Position numbers and translations under genes: made by a program. The notes beneath the pieces were generated by a model. The model was not told where the DNA came from and did not search any database. It saw only the letters and a list, made by a program, of their open reading frames with translations. This document shows positions 5,935-8,922 of a stretch of 8,922 bases of DNA, one piece after another; within the stretch, counting starts at the first letter, position 1, and every line of letters begins with the position of its first letter. The stretch comes from an uncultured Lachnospiraceae bacterium (GTDB taxonomy: Bacteria; Bacillota; Clostridia; Lachnospirales; Lachnospiraceae): positions 1 through 8,922 of the forward strand of contig CABUBX010000085.1 in NCBI GenBank assembly GCA_902489925.1, written 5' to 3'.

Positions 5935-7311
5935 TTGAAGCTGTGTACAGTGCTTTCGGGACAATTTTTTTCCTTTAAATCCATAAAGGAAGTGCTTGCA
6001 AAAGCCAATGAATTAAAGTCCGGAGATGTACTTGCGGGTATTGCGGCAGCCTCAGATATTGAGCGTATTGCGGCAAAGGAGGTTTTAAGCTGTCTGCTTT
6101 TAGAGGACTTGAGAGAAAATCCGGTTGTTGCCTATGAAGATGATGAGGTGACGAGAATCAATCAGGACAGTATCGACAGCGCGGTATATGAAAAAATACG
6201 GCGGTGGACAGTGGCGGATTTGAGAGAATATATATTGTCTTATGAGACAACTGAAGATGATATAAGACTTTTGAGCCGCGGACTTACAAGCGAGATGGTT
6301 GCAGCCGTCTGTAAGCTGATGACAAACATGGATTTGGTTTATGCGGCCAATAAGGTGCGTGTGCCTGCAACGTGCAATACAACGATTGGTCTTCGTGGGA
6401 CATTGGCTACAAGATTGCAGCCGAACCATTCAACGGATAATGTCGAGGGTATTACGGCATCACTTTTTGAAGGTTTAAGCTATGGCTGCGGCGATGCCTT
6501 AATCGGACTTAATCCGGTGAATGATACAGTCGCAAGCCTTTCGGAGGTTTTAAAGCGCTTTGATGAAGTTAAAAGGCGGTTTGAGATTCCGACGCAAATA
6601 TGTGTGCTTGGGCACATAACAACACAGATTGAGGCTGTAAAAAAGGGAACGCCGACAGATATGATTTTCCAGTCGATTGCAGGCAGTGAAAAGGGAAATC
6701 AGGCCTTTGGTTTTAATGCGGATACGGTTCGGGAGGCGATGGCACTTCTTTCGGAGAAGGGAACGTCTAAAGGACCGGATGTGATGTATTTTGAGACAGG
6801 GCAGGGCTCTGAACTTTCATCGGATGCCCATTACGGTGCAGACCAGGTGACGATGGAGGCTCGCTGCTACGGCTTTGCGAGAGAATTTCATCCGTTTATG
6901 GTTAATACGGTTGTCGGTTTTATCGGACCCGAGTATCTTTATGACAGCAGGCAGGTCATTCGAGCCGGTCTTGAGGACCATTTTATGGCGAAGCTTACAG
7001 GGGTGCCTATGGGCTGTGACTGCTGTTATACGAATCATATGATGGCAGACCAGAATGATATAGAAAATTTGTCTATGCTTTTGGGCGCTTCGGGCGTCAA
7101 TTATATTCTCGGTGTGCCGACAAGTGACGATGTGATGCTTAATTATCAGACCAATGCCTATCACGATGCGGCGACGGTTCGGGAAATTTTAGGTTTAAGA
7201 CCGATACGGGAGTTTGATTTGTGGCTTGAGAAGATGGGAATTTCCGAGAACGGACGTCTGACAAAGTATGCCGGCGACCCGACGATTTTTACAAAGAAGG
7301 GGGGATTTTAG
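5935..7311 (+). CDS. eutB: Ethanolamine ammonia-lyase large subunit EutB
   Basis: The catalytic TIM-barrel subunit (458 residues, against about 453 in E. coli). With EutC and adenosylcobalamin it converts ethanolamine to acetaldehyde and ammonia inside the microcompartment. The sequence is EutB-like end to end: LAKANELKSGDVLAGIAA (21-38), TRLQPN (159-164), GLNPV (191-195), YFETGQGS (285-292), GADQVTMEAR (301-310), NTVVGFIGPEYLY (324-336), GLEDHFM (345-351) and GCDCCYTNH (360-368). The residues known to contact substrate in E. coli, Arg160, Gln162, Asn193, Glu287 and Asp362, occur here at the same numbers, so the enzyme should be active. Translation starts at TTG. The stop is directly followed by the eutC ATG with no gap, which implies coupled, balanced synthesis of the two subunits. 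Confidence 0.98.
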   Translation: MKLCTVLSGQFFSFKSIKEVLAKANELKSGDVLAGIAAASDIERIAAKEVLSCLLLEDLRENPVVAYEDDEVTRINQDSIDSAVYEKIRRWTVADLREYILSYETTEDDIRLLSRGLTSEMVAAVCKLMTNMDLVYAANKVRVPATCNTTIGLRGTLATRLQPNHSTDNVEGITASLFEGLSYGCGDALIGLNPVNDTVASLSEVLKRFDEVKRRFEIPTQICVLGHITTQIEAVKKGTPTDMIFQSIAGSEKGNQAFGFNADTVREAMALLSEKGTSKGPDVMYFETGQGSELSSDAHYGADQVTMEARCYGFAREFHPFMVNTVVGFIGPEYLYDSRQVIRAGLEDHFMAKLTGVPMGCDCCYTNHMMADQNDIENLSMLLGASGVNYILGVPTSDDVMLNYQTNAYHDAATVREILGLRPIREFDLWLEKMGISENGRLTKYAGDPTIFTKKGGF

Positions 7312-8259
7312 ATGGATAAATTAAATGACCCCTTAATTGAAGCCATTGTCCGTTCGGTGATTGAAGAATTATTGGCTTCGGGAATGTCCGAAGCAGAGAT
7401 TCTTTGCCGTTTAAGCGGCGATAAGGCGTGCGGCGAAAGCAAAACATGCTTATTTGAGCAGGGCGGTGCCTTTAAAGACAGCCATGAGCATGAGGTTGAC
7501 ATTAAAGAGGATATTACATCCCGGGCTGTAAAGTCTGTGCCTTTGCTTACCCATCCTGAGGACGAGGAAGCACTGAAGCGGATGATGCGGCTGACAACAG
7601 CAAGAATCGGCGTCGGCAGGAGTGGACCGAGACTAAAGACAAAGACATTGCTGACCTTGCGGGCAGACCATGCGGCGGCAAGGGATGCTGTGATGACGGA
7701 TGTAGACAAAGATTTGTTGTCCCGTCTCAATCTGTTTTCGGTACAGACGTGCTGCCGGGATAAGAATGAATATTTAACGCGGCCTGATTTGGGACGCCGT
7801 CTTTCAAAAGAAGGTGTTGCGGCTGTCAAGCAGCAGTGCGTAAAAACACCGGATGTGCAGATTTGTGTCTCAGACGGGTTAAGCTCGACAGCAATCAATG
7901 CCAATATTGAAAATATTATGCCAATTTTAACAGAAGGTTTAAAAGAAAAGGGACTGACGGTAGGCACACCGTTTTTTGTCAAATACGGCCGTGTCGGTGT
8001 CGAGGATGAAATTGCCGAGCTTGTCGGGGCAAAGGTTGTCTGCATTTTTGTCGGTGAGCGTCCGGGACTCGGAAGCGCCGAGAGTATGAGCGCTTATCTT
8101 GCCTACAATGCCAGAATCGGTATGCCGGAGGCGCGCAGAACCGTTGTTTCCAATATTCATAAGGATGGTATTAACGCTGTAGAAGCCGGCGCTTATATGA
8201 TTGATTTAATAGAAAAAATTTATAAGAACAAAGCCAGCGGCATAGAACTTAAAAATTAG
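7312..8259 (+). CDS. eutC: Ethanolamine ammonia-lyase small subunit EutC
   Basis: The cobalamin-binding small subunit, 315 residues against about 295 in E. coli. Residues 5-23 (NDPLIEAIVRSVIEELLAS) form an amphipathic helix. In Salmonella the EutC N terminus targets cargo to the microcompartment, so the same role is inferred here. Residues about 30-85 are a poorly conserved, charged linker. The core then follows with GRSGPR (102-107), LRADHAAARDAV (116-127), YLTRPDLGRRL (154-164), SDGLS (187-191), GTPFFVKYGRV (218-228), GERPGLG (248-254), SNIH (280-283), VEAGAY (290-295) and NKASG (306-310), all matching EutC. A purine-rich site AAGGGGGGA precedes the ATG. The gene directly abuts eutB and is followed by eutL 13 bases later. 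Confidence 0.97.
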   Translation: MDKLNDPLIEAIVRSVIEELLASGMSEAEILCRLSGDKACGESKTCLFEQGGAFKDSHEHEVDIKEDITSRAVKSVPLLTHPEDEEALKRMMRLTTARIGVGRSGPRLKTKTLLTLRADHAAARDAVMTDVDKDLLSRLNLFSVQTCCRDKNEYLTRPDLGRRLSKEGVAAVKQQCVKTPDVQICVSDGLSSTAINANIENIMPILTEGLKEKGLTVGTPFFVKYGRVGVEDEIAELVGAKVVCIFVGERPGLGSAESMSAYLAYNARIGMPEARRTVVSNIHKDGINAVEAGAYMIDLIEKIYKNKASGIELKN

Positions 8260-8272
8260 GAGGACATGGATA

Positions 8273-8922
8273 ATGAAGGGCGATGCAATGAAAACAAAGG
8301 TTCTTTGTGTCCGTATGATTCCAAATGCCGACGAGGCATTGCGCTCGGCGCTGATGCTGGCGCCGGGGCACAGAAGCCTTGGCATCATCACAACGGATTG
8401 TGATGATGTGTCCTATGCAGCCTTGGATGAAGCAACAAAAAAAGCGCAGGTATCGGTAGCTTATGCCAAAAGCATGTATGCAGGTTCGGCCAATGCCAAT
8501 ACAGCACTTGCCGGTGAATTTATCGGCATTTTGTCAGCGGCAGACCCTGCCGAGGTGAGAAGCGGCATAGAGGCAGCGATTGCATATATTGAAAACGATG
8601 CCTGCTTTTACAGTGCCAATGATGATGACTCGGTTGTCTATTTTGCGCATTGTATTTCAAGAACCGGAAGTTACCTGTCAGAGCAGGCGGACGTTTTGGA
8701 GGGCACATCAATGGCCTATCTGATTGCGCCGCCGCTTGAGGCGGTTGTCGGTGTCGATGCGGCGCTTAAAGCGGCTGATGTAAAGCTGAGTCTTTACTAC
8801 GGACCGCCGACAGAGACAAACTTTGCGGGAGGCCTTTTGACGGGCAGTCAGGCAGCATGTCAGGCAGCGTGTGAAGCATTTGCGGAAGCCGTATGTGAGA
8901 TTGCAGATTCACCGCTTGACCT
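8273..8922 (+). CDS. eutL: Ethanolamine microcompartment shell protein EutL, 3' end cut
   Basis: A tandem BMC-domain protein that forms pseudohexameric trimers in the shell and has a gated central pore. The 216 visible residues match EutL almost to the end: HRSLGIITTDCDDVSYAALD (33-52), AYAKSMYAGS (63-72), HCISRTGSYLS (126-136), MAYLIAPPLEAVVGVDAAL (147-165) and PPTETNFAGGLLTGSQAAC (178-196). Only a few C-terminal codons are likely missing beyond the window edge. AGGAGGA (8258-8264) overlaps the eutC stop. ATG 8273 is eight bases further on and was chosen. An ATG at 8266 is out of frame, and ATG 8288 is a possible later start. Further shell and enzyme genes (eutM, eutE and others) usually follow eutL and are probably just outside. 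Confidence 0.95.
   Translation, partial: MKGDAMKTKVLCVRMIPNADEALRSALMLAPGHRSLGIITTDCDDVSYAALDEATKKAQVSVAYAKSMYAGSANANTALAGEFIGILSAADPAEVRSGIEAAIAYIENDACFYSANDDDSVVYFAHCISRTGSYLSEQADVLEGTSMAYLIAPPLEAVVGVDAALKAADVKLSLYYGPPTETNFAGGLLTGSQAACQAACEAFAEAVCEIADSPLD

Noticed and set aside
7308..8045. Long minus-strand open frame (245 codons) opposite eutC
   Set aside because: It is wholly antisense to a clear eutC, has a low-complexity Ser/Thr/Pro-rich translation with no recognisable motif, and is best explained by codon bias of eutC.

Overview
The window looks like a low-GC Gram-positive anaerobe of the Clostridia, probably Lachnospiraceae-like. The reasons are AT-rich intergenic DNA, strong AGGAGG-type ribosome binding sites, consensus sigma-A promoters, a lipoprotein solute-binding protein and Firmicutes-style eut proteins. 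The genus cannot be fixed from this sequence. All genes lie on the + strand. The many minus-strand open frames are shadows of these genes.

Layout. Positions 1-129 hold the C-terminal end of a CBS-domain protein. A 215-base AT-rich intergenic region follows, with one good and one weaker promoter candidate and two small inverted repeats. Then comes a complete four-gene ABC importer (345-4319): a lipoprotein binding protein, two six-helix permeases that overlap by four bases, and a PotA/FbpC-type ATPase with a C-terminal TOBE-like region. A strong hairpin with a short T run (1565-1606) separates the binding-protein gene from the permeases. It probably makes transcription taper after the binding protein.

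An 80-base gap after the ATPase gene carries a long imperfect hairpin (4325-4365) with no T run on the + strand. The ethanolamine utilisation genes follow: eutA (reactivase, 4400-5839), eutB (large lyase subunit, 5935-7311, TTG start), eutC (small lyase subunit, 7312-8259) and eutL (microcompartment shell trimer, 8273 to the window edge, lacking only its last few codons). A near-consensus promoter lies between eutA and eutB, so eutBCL can be transcribed separately from eutA.

How they work together. EutBC is the adenosylcobalamin-dependent ethanolamine ammonia-lyase, which cleaves ethanolamine to acetaldehyde and ammonia. EutA uses ATP to replace damaged cofactor in the enzyme. EutL forms part of the shell enclosing the pathway. 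The importer directly upstream in the same orientation is the main open point. Its subunits belong to the polyamine/iron/2-aminoethylphosphonate branch of ABC importers, so the inference is that it brings in ethanolamine or a compound that yields it. The sequence alone does not prove the substrate. No eutV/eutW regulator, eutH permease, eutP or other shell genes are inside the window, and they may lie outside it.
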